Source: UBA1367 sp040268355 | GTDB taxonomy: Bacteria > Actinomycetota > Coriobacteriia > Coriobacteriales > Atopobiaceae | Reading direction: 5' to 3' | NCBI GenBank assembly: GCA_040268355.1 | Contig: JAWRIT010000100.1 | Coordinates: forward strand, 1 to 40,732 | DNA length: 40,732 nt | Shown: positions 1 through 8,002 of the stretch, one piece after another | How positions within the stretch are numbered: the first letter of the stretch is position 1 | Layout: each line of letters opens with the position of its first letter | Translations under genes and position numbers: made by a program | Notes under the pieces: generated by a model | What the model was told of the DNA's origin: nothing | What the model saw: only the letters and a program-made list of their open reading frames with translations | The model's database searches: none

Positions 1-2
1 AC

Positions 3-350
3 ACAGCCAACGAAGGCTCCGTGTACGTGGAGATCGAGAGCGGGTCGACGTGGGTGTTGAGCGGCGACTCCTACGTGACGACGCTCACCTGCAACGCTGA
101 CGCCATCGACCTGAACGGGCACACCCTCACGGTGGGTGGCGAGGTTTACACGGAGGGCACTGCGAGCAGCGGTGAGCCCATCGAGTTCGCCGTCGCCGAG
201 AGCATCGGTGCTCCTGACGGCATGCCAGGCGAGGGTGGTGCCCCCAGTGAGGGCGGCGAGCCGCCTGCAAAGCCCGAGGGAGACACCGGCAGCGAGCCGC
301 CCGCGAAACCCGAAGAGGACGGCAACAGCAATTCCGACACCACCGAGTAG
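3..350 (+). CDS. C-terminal end of a surface-type protein (partial)
   Basis: The reading frame is open from the first bases of the window, so this is the 3' end of a longer gene whose start lies outside. The visible part begins with a beta-strand-rich stretch (WVLSGDSYVTTL, then AIDLNGHTLTVGG). This resembles the repetitive beta-helix or carbohydrate-binding-like (DUF4353-type) domains of large secreted actinobacterial and firmicute proteins. It ends in a low-complexity Gly/Pro/Glu tail with two near-copies of SEPPAKPE. No LPXTG motif or C-terminal membrane anchor follows, so it is either secreted or held by another mechanism. Frame and low-complexity tail are seen directly; the family is inferred from a short stretch. 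Confidence 0.6.
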   Translation, partial: TANEGSVYVEIESGSTWVLSGDSYVTTLTCNADAIDLNGHTLTVGGEVYTEGTASSGEPIEFAVAESIGAPDGMPGEGGAPSEGGEPPAKPEGDTGSEPPAKPEEDGNSNSDTTE

Positions 351-446
351 ACCTAGCGCCACTAGAGACCAGGCGACAGGACGATACGGCCCTCCCTTGA
401 GCGGCATGCTAGCATAGGCAAAGGCATGCCGTACAAGGGAGGGTTC

Positions 447-1280
447 ATGGGCAAGATCGTGTTTCTGGACGTCGATGGCACACTCATCAACTATGACGCC
501 ATCTGTCCCGCGTCCGCCATCGAGGCGGTCGATCGGGCACGCGCGAGGGGCCATAAGGTCTACATCTGCACCGGCTGCTCCAAGGCGGAGATCGAGCAGC
601 GCACCCTTCCCGAGCTTGACGGCATGATCGGAGCCAACGGCGGCTACGTGGAAGACGACGGCCAGGTGGTCATGCACCAGGCGCTCAGCGTGGCGCAGGT
701 CACTCGTATCGTGGACTGGTGCAACGAGCGCGAGCTGGGATTCTACCTCGAGGCCAACAGCGGCATGTACATCAACCACTGGTTCGAGGTCCAGGCCCCG
801 GCGACCATGTACCGCTACGCCAAGGGCAAGGGTGCCGACGACGCGGCCGCCCAGGCCGCCGGACAGAACTTCGTCAACTCGATGATCCGCACCGACGACC
901 TCTACCGCGACGACGTCAACAAGGTGAGCTTCATCCTGTCCAGCTACCAGGACCACCTGGACAGCCGCAGCGAGTTTCCCGACATGGAGGCCAACACCTG
1001 GGGTGGCAAGGACGAGCAGGCGCTCTTCGGCGACCTGGGGCCCAAGGGCATCACCAAGCGGCACGCGATCGAGACGCTGCTCGAGTTTCTCGGTGCCGAT
1101 CAAGCCGACACCATCTCCTTTGGTGACGCGAAGATCGACCTCTCCATGTTCGAGCTCTGCGCCTTCAACGTGGCCATGGGCAACGGAGGCCCCGAGGTCA
1201 AGGCGGCGGCGGACTACGTCACCGATGACGTGGACGACGACGGCCTCTTCAACGCCTTCAAGCACCTGGGGCTCATCTAG
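447..1280 (+). CDS. HAD-superfamily hydrolase, Cof type
   Basis: This is a 277-residue haloacid-dehalogenase-family phosphatase of the Cof/YbjI class (subfamily IIB), cytoplasmic and probably acting on a sugar phosphate or similar small phosphomonoester. Motif I, FLDVDGT, lies at residues 6-12 with the nucleophile Asp8 and general acid Asp10. Motif IV, GDAKID, is around residues 226-231. The capped length fits the family. An upstream in-frame ATG at 426 exists, but the strong AAGGGAGGG site at 435-443 sits just before ATG 447, and the HAD motif follows at once. It is the first of four co-directional genes (HAD, MFS, HPS-like, EIIB-ROK), which suggests a role in sugar-phosphate metabolism. The substrate cannot be read from sequence. 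Confidence 0.88.
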   Translation: MGKIVFLDVDGTLINYDAICPASAIEAVDRARARGHKVYICTGCSKAEIEQRTLPELDGMIGANGGYVEDDGQVVMHQALSVAQVTRIVDWCNERELGFYLEANSGMYINHWFEVQAPATMYRYAKGKGADDAAAQAAGQNFVNSMIRTDDLYRDDVNKVSFILSSYQDHLDSRSEFPDMEANTWGGKDEQALFGDLGPKGITKRHAIETLLEFLGADQADTISFGDAKIDLSMFELCAFNVAMGNGGPEVKAAADYVTDDVDDDGLFNAFKHLGLI

Positions 1281-1316
1281 CGTCCGAACCCTCGATCGGA
1301 GGGGCAAGGCGGCCGC

Positions 1317-1338
1317 GGCGCACGGTCGCCTGTGCGCC
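1317..1338 (+). terminator. Hairpin after the HAD gene
   Basis: A perfect 7-bp stem (GGCGCAC / GTGCGCC, loop 8 nt) lies 36 nt after the HAD stop codon. It is not followed by a T run, so it may be a weak or factor-assisted terminator or only an mRNA-stabilising hairpin. Confidence 0.35.
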
Positions 1339-1388
1339 ACCACACACAGCTCGTGCCATGAGATCCCCCACGTATGAAAGGAGCGTCC

Positions 1389-2573
1389 GTGGAGCGACTC
1401 CTCGCCAGGTACACCAACAGCTATGCGAGCTATGTCATCCTGTTCTTCTTCTATGATCTGGCCTTTGCGTTGTTCTCGGCGCTCATCTCGGTCTACCTCA
1501 TCGACAAGGGCTACTCGGCGAGCCAGGTGTCCCTGCTCGTCTCGATCGCCTCGCTGGCGGCCATGCTCACCCAGCCGATCATCGGCGGGCTTACCGACCG
1601 CTTTGGCATGCGGCCCGTCAACATGGTCATGTTCGCTCTGACCTGCCTCTCGGCGGCCCTGTTCGTGGTCGCGCCGGGCTTCTGGATCATCGTGGGGGCC
1701 TATTCGCTCCTGAACCTGCTCATCAACGGCATGAACCCCGTCATAGAGCGCATGGCCACCTCAAGCCCCTACTCCTACGGGTCGGTGCGTGCGTGGGGCA
1801 CCATCGGCTTTGCCGTGGGCACGCAGCTCACCGGCATCATCTACGACGGCATCGGTCCCGAGGCCCCCTACGTCGGCGTGATCATCGCCATCCTCATCGC
1901 CCTTGTTGGGTTCTGGGGCACCCAGCCCCGCCTGGCCGAGACCGAGGCGGCAAACCTCAATGAGGACCTGGAGCCGGTCTCCACCAAGGACCTGGTCACC
2001 AACAAGAAGTTCCTGTACTACCTCGTGCTGGAGATGCTCTTTTCCGCGGTTGTGGGCGCGGCCTATGCGTTCACCCCGGCGGCGCTCACCAACCACCTGG
2101 GCATGGAGGCGGCAACGGCCTCGACGGTGCTGGCGATCGCCGTCATCGTGGAGCTCCCGCTGCTGCTGTTCTCGGCTCGGTTCATGGATCGGGTCGGCAA
2201 CAAGACGCTGCTGCTGGTCGCGTTCGGGCTGGCTGCGATCCAGGTGCTTCCGTTCGCGCTGAACCTGCCCTTCCCCGTCGTCATCGCCATCACGTTTCTG
2301 TGCAAGCATCCCCCTGCGATCCTCAACATCATGACCAACATGAAGGTCGTCAACACCATCGTCGACCCGCGCCAGCAGATCACCGGGCTCGCCCTGGTCA
2401 AGGCCTTTCAGAACTGTGGGACCATCATCTCCAACAACGTCGGCGGACGCTTAGTGGATACCGCCGGCTACCCGACGATGTTCCTGTTTCTGCTCGTCTT
2501 GATCACGCTGGCGCTGGTCGGCGTGGTCTTCTTCCGGGTTCCCAGTGGCAACGACAAGCGGCTCTTCAGCTAG
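1389..2573 (+). CDS. MFS transporter
   Basis: A 394-residue, very hydrophobic protein with the layout of a 12-helix major facilitator permease. Motif A is visible after helix 2 as GGLTDRFGMR. The N-terminal half (YVILFFFYDLAFALFSALIS) and the loop after helix 6 with charged residues fit the LacY/nucleoside-H+ symporter-like branch of MFS. It probably imports a sugar or nucleoside with protons. The GTG start at 1389 is preferred over the in-frame ATG at 1374, because AAAGGAG at 1377-1383 is placed correctly for the GTG and would lie inside the gene otherwise. It stands between a HAD phosphatase and an HPS-like enzyme, suggesting uptake of the substrate they process. The substrate is unknown. 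Confidence 0.85.
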   Translation: MERLLARYTNSYASYVILFFFYDLAFALFSALISVYLIDKGYSASQVSLLVSIASLAAMLTQPIIGGLTDRFGMRPVNMVMFALTCLSAALFVVAPGFWIIVGAYSLLNLLINGMNPVIERMATSSPYSYGSVRAWGTIGFAVGTQLTGIIYDGIGPEAPYVGVIIAILIALVGFWGTQPRLAETEAANLNEDLEPVSTKDLVTNKKFLYYLVLEMLFSAVVGAAYAFTPAALTNHLGMEAATASTVLAIAVIVELPLLLFSARFMDRVGNKTLLLVAFGLAAIQVLPFALNLPFPVVIAITFLCKHPPAILNIMTNMKVVNTIVDPRQQITGLALVKAFQNCGTIISNNVGGRLVDTAGYPTMFLFLLVLITLALVGVVFFRVPSGNDKRLFS

Positions 2574-2651
2574 GCAGGCGTGCCCGACGATCGCGGGACT
2601 CACCTGAGGTGGGGCCGGGAACCTCCGTGTCCGCCCGAGAAAGGACCGACC

Positions 2652-3350
2652 ATGGCAGAACTCCAGCTGACCTTTGACCACGGCAAGCGGCACGAGCTCA
2701 TCCGCGCGGCAGACCGCCTGGCCGACCACGTGGACATCATCGAGATCGGCTACCCCGAGCTCGTCACCTTTGGCCTCGACCTCGTCAGGGAGATCCACGA
2801 CGCCCACCCACAGGTCAGGCTCTGCGCGGACGCGAAGGTCTTCCACGGCGGGTCCGGCATCACCAGGCGCTGTTTCGAGGCCGGCGCCTCCATCGTCACG
2901 GTGCTGGGCTACGCGCCCGACGAGGTCATCTCGCAGATGGTCCGCCACGCCCGCGAGTACGACGGCGCCATCATGTGCGACCTCGACGGCGTGCGCAACC
3001 TGGGCGGGCGCGCCGCCGATGTCGACAAGCTGGGCGTCAGATACTGCCATGTCTCGACGGGCTACCTCATGGAGCACGAGTACGACCTCATGAAGCCCGT
3101 GCGTCGCTCCATCTTCCAGCTGCGCCCACTCGAACGGGCGGCGGCCGTCAAGCGCAACCTCATTCACTCCGGTCTCGCCCTGGGCACCGGCATCAACGAA
3201 GGCAACCTCGACGACGTCCTCGCCTGCGAACCCGAGATCGTGATGATCGGGCGCGGCATCCTCTCTGTCGACGGCGCCTATCAGACCGCTCCCGAGCGCC
3301 AAATTGAGGTCGCCGATCGCATCCGTGCCAAGCTGCACGCGCTGACATAA
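2652..3350 (+). CDS. 3-hexulose-6-phosphate synthase / KGPDC-like enzyme
   Basis: A 232-residue TIM-barrel protein of the orotidine-monophosphate-decarboxylase superfamily. It is closest in layout to 3-hexulose-6-phosphate synthase and 3-keto-L-gulonate-6-phosphate decarboxylase. Family landmarks in order are LTFD (Asp9), VDIIEIGYP (residues 27-35), the active-site strand ADAKVFHGG (Asp60, Lys62), the HVSTGY phosphate-side segment and the C-terminal IGRGI phosphate loop. The conserved D-x-K-x-x-D signature reads D-x-K-x-x-H here (His65 in place of the second Asp), so the reaction may differ from the classical ones. No 6-phospho-3-hexuloisomerase gene is nearby. The ATG is preceded by GAGAAAGGAC. 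It lies between the MFS and EIIB-ROK genes on the same strand. Confidence 0.82.
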   Translation: MAELQLTFDHGKRHELIRAADRLADHVDIIEIGYPELVTFGLDLVREIHDAHPQVRLCADAKVFHGGSGITRRCFEAGASIVTVLGYAPDEVISQMVRHAREYDGAIMCDLDGVRNLGGRAADVDKLGVRYCHVSTGYLMEHEYDLMKPVRRSIFQLRPLERAAAVKRNLIHSGLALGTGINEGNLDDVLACEPEIVMIGRGILSVDGAYQTAPERQIEVADRIRAKLHALT

Positions 3351-3392
3351 GCTGGAAGGCACACGCCCACAGGCCGGCGAGAGGGGACGTCC

Positions 3393-4889
3393 ATGGAGCA
3401 GATCGGTCGCGCCTTCCGGGAGTGGCTGCTCCGCCAACAGGTGCATGGCGTCACGCCGCGGCGGCTCGATGACGCGCACTATCGCCTGGACGCAGGCGTC
3501 GCCATCGGGGAGGTCAACCTGTACCCCTACCGGGACGGCCGGGAGATCGCCGAGTACCGCATCGTGCGCGCCTCGGACGGCGAGGCCACCTTCTTCCTCC
3601 ATGTGCTGCTCGATGACCTCGACCGCGCCAAGGAGCTCTTTGGCGAGATGGCCGAGGCCCTCGTCGACGAAGCCGAGCACACCACGACCCACGTGCTGCT
3701 CTGCTGCACCTCCGCCCTCACCACCACGCTCTTTGCCAACAAGATGAACGACCTCGCGCGGAGCCTCGCGCTCGACTACGACTTCACGGCGATGTCGGTG
3801 GAGCGCGCGCTTGCCTGCGGCGAGCGCTATGCCGCCGTGCTGCTGGCACCCCAGGTGAGCCACCAGCGCTCCGTGCTGGCAGCCGCCCACCCCGACGCCC
3901 TGGTGTTCGAGATCCCCGCCAAGATCTTTGGCAGCTACGACGCGGCCGGTGCCCTGCGCCTGCTCACGCACGCCCTGCGCGACGTGCACCCCTCCGCAGA
4001 CGCCTTCCCCGACACCACCCGCGTGGCCCGCGACCTCTCCAACGACCACCGCATCCTCATCATCACGCTGTTCACGATGCGCACTTACTCGCGGCTGGGC
4101 TACCACCTCTACGACCGGGGCGTCCTGACCGCGCGGGGCTCGGTGCGCAAGCCCCGGCTCGACTACCGCGACGTGGAGGACCTGCTCGAGACCGTGGACG
4201 GACGCGGCGTGAGCGTCTCCGACCTCGACATCATCGGGATCGCCGTGCCGGGGGTCACCTACCACGGCATGGTGAGCCTGCCTGGCGTCATTGACGGCAC
4301 CTACGACCTGGGAAACCGCATCCACGAACGCTTTGGCATCAGGACCTCGGTGGACAACAACTGCAACGCCGCCGCCGTGGGCTGCTACGTGGGACAGGAC
4401 CGCTACGAGAGCATCGTGTTCTATCGCCATGAATTCGGGCACATCGCGGGAGGCCTGGGCACCGTCATCGATGGGACGCTGCTCAAGGGGCGACGCAACC
4501 TGGCGGGCGAGCCCAAGTACTACGAGAGCCTCTTCGCCTACGATCCCTGCTATGGGGACCAGCTCTGGAGCGCGGAGGGCATGTTCGAGATCGCGCGGAA
4601 CGTCTCGCTCAGCGTCATCTCGCTGATCTCCCCCGAGGCGATCTATCTGGCCGTTGACACCGTCGATGACATGGACGAGCTGCGCCGTGCGCTCGCGGCT
4701 GCGCCCGCGGGGCTGGACCAGCGTCTGCACGCTGGGCTCAACGGCGGCCCGCTCCTGGGCCTGCCTGACGAGCTGATTCCACCCCTGTATGTGGTGGATG
4801 ACTATCATCAACGCGTCTACCTGGGAGAATATGCGCTCTGTTTGCAGAAGCTGCGCAACCCCGCCTATCGTTCGCTGGGCATCGCCTAG
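3393..4889 (+). CDS. PTS EIIB(Lac)-like domain fused to a degenerate ROK domain
   Basis: A 498-residue protein with three parts. Residues 1-95 are an unrecognised alpha/beta region. Residues about 99-200 follow the PTS lactose/cellobiose EIIB fold: a P-loop-like HVLLCCTSALTTTLF with Cys105 at the phosphocysteine position, then YAAVLLAPQVSHQ and a final helix after KIFGSYDAAGAL. Residues about 218-498 follow the ROK kinase/regulator fold, with VDNNCNAAAVG and GLGTVIDGTLLKG...NLAGE. The ROK catalytic Asp of the usual NDANAA motif is Asn here, and the CxCGxxGCxE zinc motif is missing. Sugar sensing therefore seems likelier than catalysis. No helix-turn-helix is obvious. It closes the HAD-MFS-HPS group and may sense PTS phosphorylation and sugar together; that role is inference. 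Confidence 0.72.
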   Translation: MEQIGRAFREWLLRQQVHGVTPRRLDDAHYRLDAGVAIGEVNLYPYRDGREIAEYRIVRASDGEATFFLHVLLDDLDRAKELFGEMAEALVDEAEHTTTHVLLCCTSALTTTLFANKMNDLARSLALDYDFTAMSVERALACGERYAAVLLAPQVSHQRSVLAAAHPDALVFEIPAKIFGSYDAAGALRLLTHALRDVHPSADAFPDTTRVARDLSNDHRILIITLFTMRTYSRLGYHLYDRGVLTARGSVRKPRLDYRDVEDLLETVDGRGVSVSDLDIIGIAVPGVTYHGMVSLPGVIDGTYDLGNRIHERFGIRTSVDNNCNAAAVGCYVGQDRYESIVFYRHEFGHIAGGLGTVIDGTLLKGRRNLAGEPKYYESLFAYDPCYGDQLWSAEGMFEIARNVSLSVISLISPEAIYLAVDTVDDMDELRRALAAAPAGLDQRLHAGLNGGPLLGLPDELIPPLYVVDDYHQRVYLGEYALCLQKLRNPAYRSLGIA

Positions 4890-4965
4890 CCTCGCGCGCG
4901 GGTCGAGAGAACCCCTTGGACGGTCGAGTATGGATGCGAAGCGTAGCATAAGCGCTGGCCATCGC

Positions 4966-4994
4966 TTGAGCCAGCTCGAATTAGGTGGTATGTT
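4966..4994 (+). promoter_or_regulatory. Candidate promoter for the membrane protein at 5092
   Basis: TTGAGC (4966-4971), a 17-nt spacer and TATGTT (4989-4994) form a sigma70-like promoter about 100 nt before the start codon of the next gene. The leader between them shows no riboswitch-like fold that I could recognise. Confidence 0.45.
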
Positions 4995-5091
4995 TTCTTC
5001 CATCTGTTAAATTCGGGCATTCCCGATCGACCGCAGACGCACGTAAGCTCTCTTTGACCGACACACGGACGGCATAGGAAGGTGCAGCGCA

Positions 5092-5589
5092 ATGGATGCC
5101 AACAGACGCGGAATCACCGGAGACCCCCTCATGAGAAGGGAGCGTGTCGTACGGGGCATCGCCTTCGTCGCCCTCATCGCCGCGCTCGCCTACTACATCA
5201 TGTATCTGCGCATCTTTCTTCAAGAAATACGTATGACGTTTCGACCGGAGTACTCGCTCATCCTGTCCTATGTCGCAGTGCCCATGGGACTTCTTTCCTG
5301 CTCGTTGCTCGTCACGCCGAGCGTGGTCGCCTATAACGAGCTGATAGGGCATTTCCGGACAACCACACGTACCGTCGCACGGCTTCTGGGAAACCCTGTT
5401 GTCGCGATCGTGTCGCTCCTGATGATGTTTTCTCCCCTGCTGGTGTACATCCTTGGGCACATCGCGCCGGGATTGCACCTGTATGAGTCCCTGTTGGTAC
5501 GGCATGTCGGGGCCGTTGTGCTGGGTGCGTCGATCGCTTGCATGCTCTCTAGGGAGAGCATCGGCAGGATCAACGCCGACGGAGACTGA
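5092..5589 (+). CDS. Small integral membrane protein, function unknown
   Basis: A 165-residue protein that I do not recognise. Four hydrophobic segments are visible: roughly residues 20-43, 55-78, 100-122 and 133-153. Between segments two and three is a short polar loop (YNELIGHFRTTTRT), and the tail is charged. The chosen ATG at 5092 has GGAAGG about 10 nt upstream. An ATG at 5131 (MRRERVVRG) is an alternative that would remove only a polar leader. It is transcribed alone, after a 200-nt gap with a promoter candidate, and ends tail-to-tail against the thioesterase gene. The membrane location is well supported; no function can be assigned. Confidence 0.65.
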   Translation: MDANRRGITGDPLMRRERVVRGIAFVALIAALAYYIMYLRIFLQEIRMTFRPEYSLILSYVAVPMGLLSCSLLVTPSVVAYNELIGHFRTTTRTVARLLGNPVVAIVSLLMMFSPLLVYILGHIAPGLHLYESLLVRHVGAVVLGASIACMLSRESIGRINADGD

Positions 5590-5631
5590 CCCTTTGCGAG
5601 AGCGTCCCGGCACCGGAAGATGCCGTGGCCG

Positions 5632-6129
5632 CTAGATGCCCTCGGCCCGACGCATCCTGCGGATCTCCGCGCGCTTGCGGGCGCCCGCGCATTCGGCATG
5701 CTGCTCCTCGGTGGTGGCGACCAGCCCCCACGGCACGGGCACGGGCTTCCCGTCGCTGTCCACGCAGACCTCGGTGAGGTAGGCATGGTTGATCATGCGT
5801 CGCTCCCCGGTGGCCGGGTCCTCCACGTAGCTGTCCGCACGCACCTCCATGGAAGTGCGCCCCACATGGGTCACCCATGCCTCGATGACCACGATCTCGT
5901 TGAGACAGGCCGCGCTCTTGAACTCGAGCGAGTCGACGGCGGCGGTGGTGATGCCGATCCCGGCGTGACGGCGCGCCGCGATGCCCGCCACGTCATCGAT
6001 CCACTCCATGAGCCGGCCGCCAAAGAGACGGTTGAAGCCATTGATGTCCTCATGACGAATGATATGCGTGGCCACGGAGAGGGATGATCCCACCTTCTTG
6101 ATGCCCATGGGGTAGGTCTGGTCTGGCAC
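5632..6129 (-). CDS. Acyl-CoA thioesterase, hotdog fold
   Basis: A 165-residue single-hotdog acyl-CoA hydrolase of the YciA/BACH type, hydrolysing acyl-CoA to free acid and CoA in the cytoplasm. Family marks are FNRLFGGRLMEWIDDVAGIAA (helix with the conserved Asp), the VDSLEFKSAACLNEIV strand pair and VGRTSMEV. The upstream frame is open further, but AAGGAGG six bases before GTG 6129 fixes that codon as the start, giving the usual length. It lies 86 nt downstream of manA on the same strand and could be cotranscribed with it, although no shared pathway is evident. Its 3' end faces the small membrane protein gene. Confidence 0.88.
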   Translation of the reverse strand: MPDQTYPMGIKKVGSSLSVATHIIRHEDINGFNRLFGGRLMEWIDDVAGIAARRHAGIGITTAAVDSLEFKSAACLNEIVVIEAWVTHVGRTSMEVRADSYVEDPATGERRMINHAYLTEVCVDSDGKPVPVPWGLVATTEEQHAECAGARKRAEIRRMRRAEGI

Positions 6130-6215
6130 AGGAGGCCTCCTTCTGCTGGCAGTGGTGTCAATTCTTCGATTGTATCCGTTGCGGGCCTGGCGCACGCGGG
6201 CCAGGGCGAACCGCC

Positions 6216-7193
6216 TCAGGCCGTAGTGGGAACGTAGCTGCAGATGAGGGTCATGTCTCCGCACAGCGCAAGGTCCCCGCAGCCGCAGGGCGCCACGGCA
6301 TGGGTGCTCTTGGCCATCTCCCAGCTGCCCGCCGGCGTCGAGACGGTCCCGGTGCCCGCTATCACGGATAGGCAGAGGAAGGGATGCGGCTGGGGAAGCG
6401 TCACCGGCGCGTCCGGGCGCACTCGCACACGCAGCACCTCGAAGTACGAACAGCTCATGAGCGTGGTGATCCCGTCCTTCTCGCGGGCGGTGATGGCGCC
6501 GGACGTCGGTGGCGCCGCACCGTAGTCGATGACGTCCATCGCCTGCCGCAGATGCAGCTCACGCAGGGTTCCGTCGGCCTGGGGCCGGTCGTAGTCATAG
6601 ACGCGATAGGTCACGTCCGAGGATTGCTGGGTCTCCAGGATGAGCGTTCCGCCCAGAATGGCGTGCACCGTGCCGGGCGTGATGTCAAAGAAGTCCCCCG
6701 GCTTGATGGGCACGCGGTTCTCCAACTCCTGCCAGCTGCCCGCCTCGACCATCCGGGCGAACTCCGCGCGGTCATGCGCTCGCTGCCCCACGATGATCTG
6801 CCCCTGTTCAGGGGCGTCGAGCACATACCAGCACTCGTGCTTGCCCAGCGACCCATCCTCGTGGACGCGCGCATAGGCGTCATCGGGGTGGACCTGGATC
6901 GAGAGGTCGTCGGCAGCGTCGAGCACCTTGACCAGCAAAGGGAAGCGGTCGCCCTCCGCGCCCGCGAACAGCTCGTGATGCTCGTCCCAGAGCTGGGAGA
7001 GCGTCGCCCCGCTGTAGGGGCCACCGATGACGGTGCAGTCGCCATGCGGGTGCGCCGAGATGCCCCAACACTCCCCCACCGGCCCGTCCGGCAGGTCGTA
7101 GCCCCACTCGGTCCCCAGCCGCCTGCCACCCCAGATGTTGTTGTGCAGGACCGGTCGCAACATGAGAAGCCCTGGACGTTTGCCCATCGCCAT
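6216..7193 (-). CDS. manA: Mannose-6-phosphate isomerase, class I
   Basis: A protein of about 325 residues that interconverts mannose-6-phosphate and fructose-6-phosphate, linking mannose uptake to glycolysis. Metal-site motifs of class I phosphomannose isomerases are present: LSIQVHPDD, GKHECWYVL and DITPGTVHAI. The start of the mature fold, PVLHNNIWGG, is also typical. Two close ATG codons compete (7193 and 7187). GGAAGGAG lies 3 nt before the first and 9 nt before the second, so the start is uncertain by two residues. The frame is open upstream to 7316, but that extension is polar and unlike the family. A thioesterase gene follows on the same strand. The nearest mannose-class PTS is about 27 kb away. 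Confidence 0.92.
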   Translation of the reverse strand: MAMGKRPGLLMLRPVLHNNIWGGRRLGTEWGYDLPDGPVGECWGISAHPHGDCTVIGGPYSGATLSQLWDEHHELFAGAEGDRFPLLVKVLDAADDLSIQVHPDDAYARVHEDGSLGKHECWYVLDAPEQGQIIVGQRAHDRAEFARMVEAGSWQELENRVPIKPGDFFDITPGTVHAILGGTLILETQQSSDVTYRVYDYDRPQADGTLRELHLRQAMDVIDYGAAPPTSGAITAREKDGITTLMSCSYFEVLRVRVRPDAPVTLPQPHPFLCLSVIAGTGTVSTPAGSWEMAKSTHAVAPCGCGDLALCGDMTLICSYVPTTA

Positions 7194-7347
7194 CAACTCC
7201 TTCCCCACGCGCCTTCGCGAGCGGACGCCCTCGGATGTGGGCGCCTCTTTTGTCTCCTTTACGATATCGCAAAGCTCAACTGCCGCTGTGGGCGATGGGG
7301 TGCGAGAGGTGCGCACAGAGCGTGGGTGCTAAAGCGCTGGGCAAGCG

Positions 7348-7382
7348 CACGCCCCCGGCCGAACGGACAGGCCGGGGGCGTG
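7348..7382 (-). terminator. Strong GC-rich hairpin downstream of the DUF2812 gene
   Basis: A perfect 13-bp stem (CACGCCCCCGGCC / GGCCGGGGGCGTG) with a 9-nt loop lies about 72 nt past the minus-strand DUF2812 stop and before manA. There is no long T run on either side, so termination strength is uncertain. Its position makes it the natural end of the PadR-DUF2812 transcript. The rest of 7194-7453 shows no gene. Confidence 0.55.
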
Positions 7383-7453
7383 GATGTCGGGAAGCCTGGA
7401 CCCTGGCCCACGCAGGCGGGCGAAGGTGGGCTGCCACACCATGCTTTCGTGCC

Positions 7454-8002
7454 TCACTCCCAGATTCGACCGTCCTTCTGGCTGTGCGTACGCCCTCTCG
7501 CCCGACCGATGCCCTTGACAATGAGGATCACGCCAGCGATGGCGATCGCCGCCCAGGTGATGGAAGCGATCCAGAACGCCGGGCGATCGGGGGCGGTGTT
7601 GAGCACCACATGCACGAGGCTAAAGAGCGGCACCGTGATCATCGACGCCCCGATGCCAATGAGGTGCGCGTAGCGCTTTCTCTCCTGCCGCTTGATTCCC
7701 TTGCTGTCGGTGTAGAGCTCCAGGGGCCCATCCGCCGCATTCTTGCGCAGGTACACACGGCCGGCATACTCCGCCACGACACTGATGCCGCTCTCCTCAA
7801 GGAAAGCCAGGTAGTCCCTCCTCTGGGCACCGGTGTAGTCGGGCTGGTCCACCTCATACGCAAAGGTCGCGGGAGAGACGTCCTCGAACTCGTAGGTTCC
7901 GTGCTTGTACCCGATGAGCATGAGGCCCTTCTGCCCCTGCTCGTTCAGCCATTCCTTCTCCTTGTTGGTGTCAACGAACGACTTGCTCATTGCGATCTTC
8001 AT
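7454..8002 (-). CDS. DUF2812 membrane protein (module 1)
   Basis: A 182-residue member of the DUF2812 family, proteins found almost always beside PadR regulators. The N-terminal cytosolic domain contains the family-like segments KEKEWLNEQGQKGLML and FEDVSPATFAYEVDQ. Two hydrophobic segments follow near residues 117-137 and 145-167, and the tail is basic. Its ATG overlaps the PadR stop codon (ATGA), so the two are translationally coupled. The molecular role of DUF2812 is not established; a membrane-associated partner or effector of the PadR system is a reasonable inference. A second copy of this pair lies at 39769-40651. Confidence 0.82.
   Translation of the reverse strand: MKIAMSKSFVDTNKEKEWLNEQGQKGLMLIGYKHGTYEFEDVSPATFAYEVDQPDYTGAQRRDYLAFLEESGISVVAEYAGRVYLRKNAADGPLELYTDSKGIKRQERKRYAHLIGIGASMITVPLFSLVHVVLNTAPDRPAFWIASITWAAIAIAGVILIVKGIGRARGRTHSQKDGRIWE

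Noticed and set aside
2451..5003. A minus-strand open frame of 850 codons across the MFS, HPS-like and EIIB-ROK genes
   Set aside because: It is antisense to three genes with clear families and good ribosome sites. Its composition (Val, Ala, Asp, His-rich) is typical of shadow frames in GC-rich DNA and shows no domain.
4890..5091. A riboswitch or other structured leader before the small membrane protein gene
   Set aside because: No conserved riboswitch core could be recognised. Only a promoter candidate is supported.
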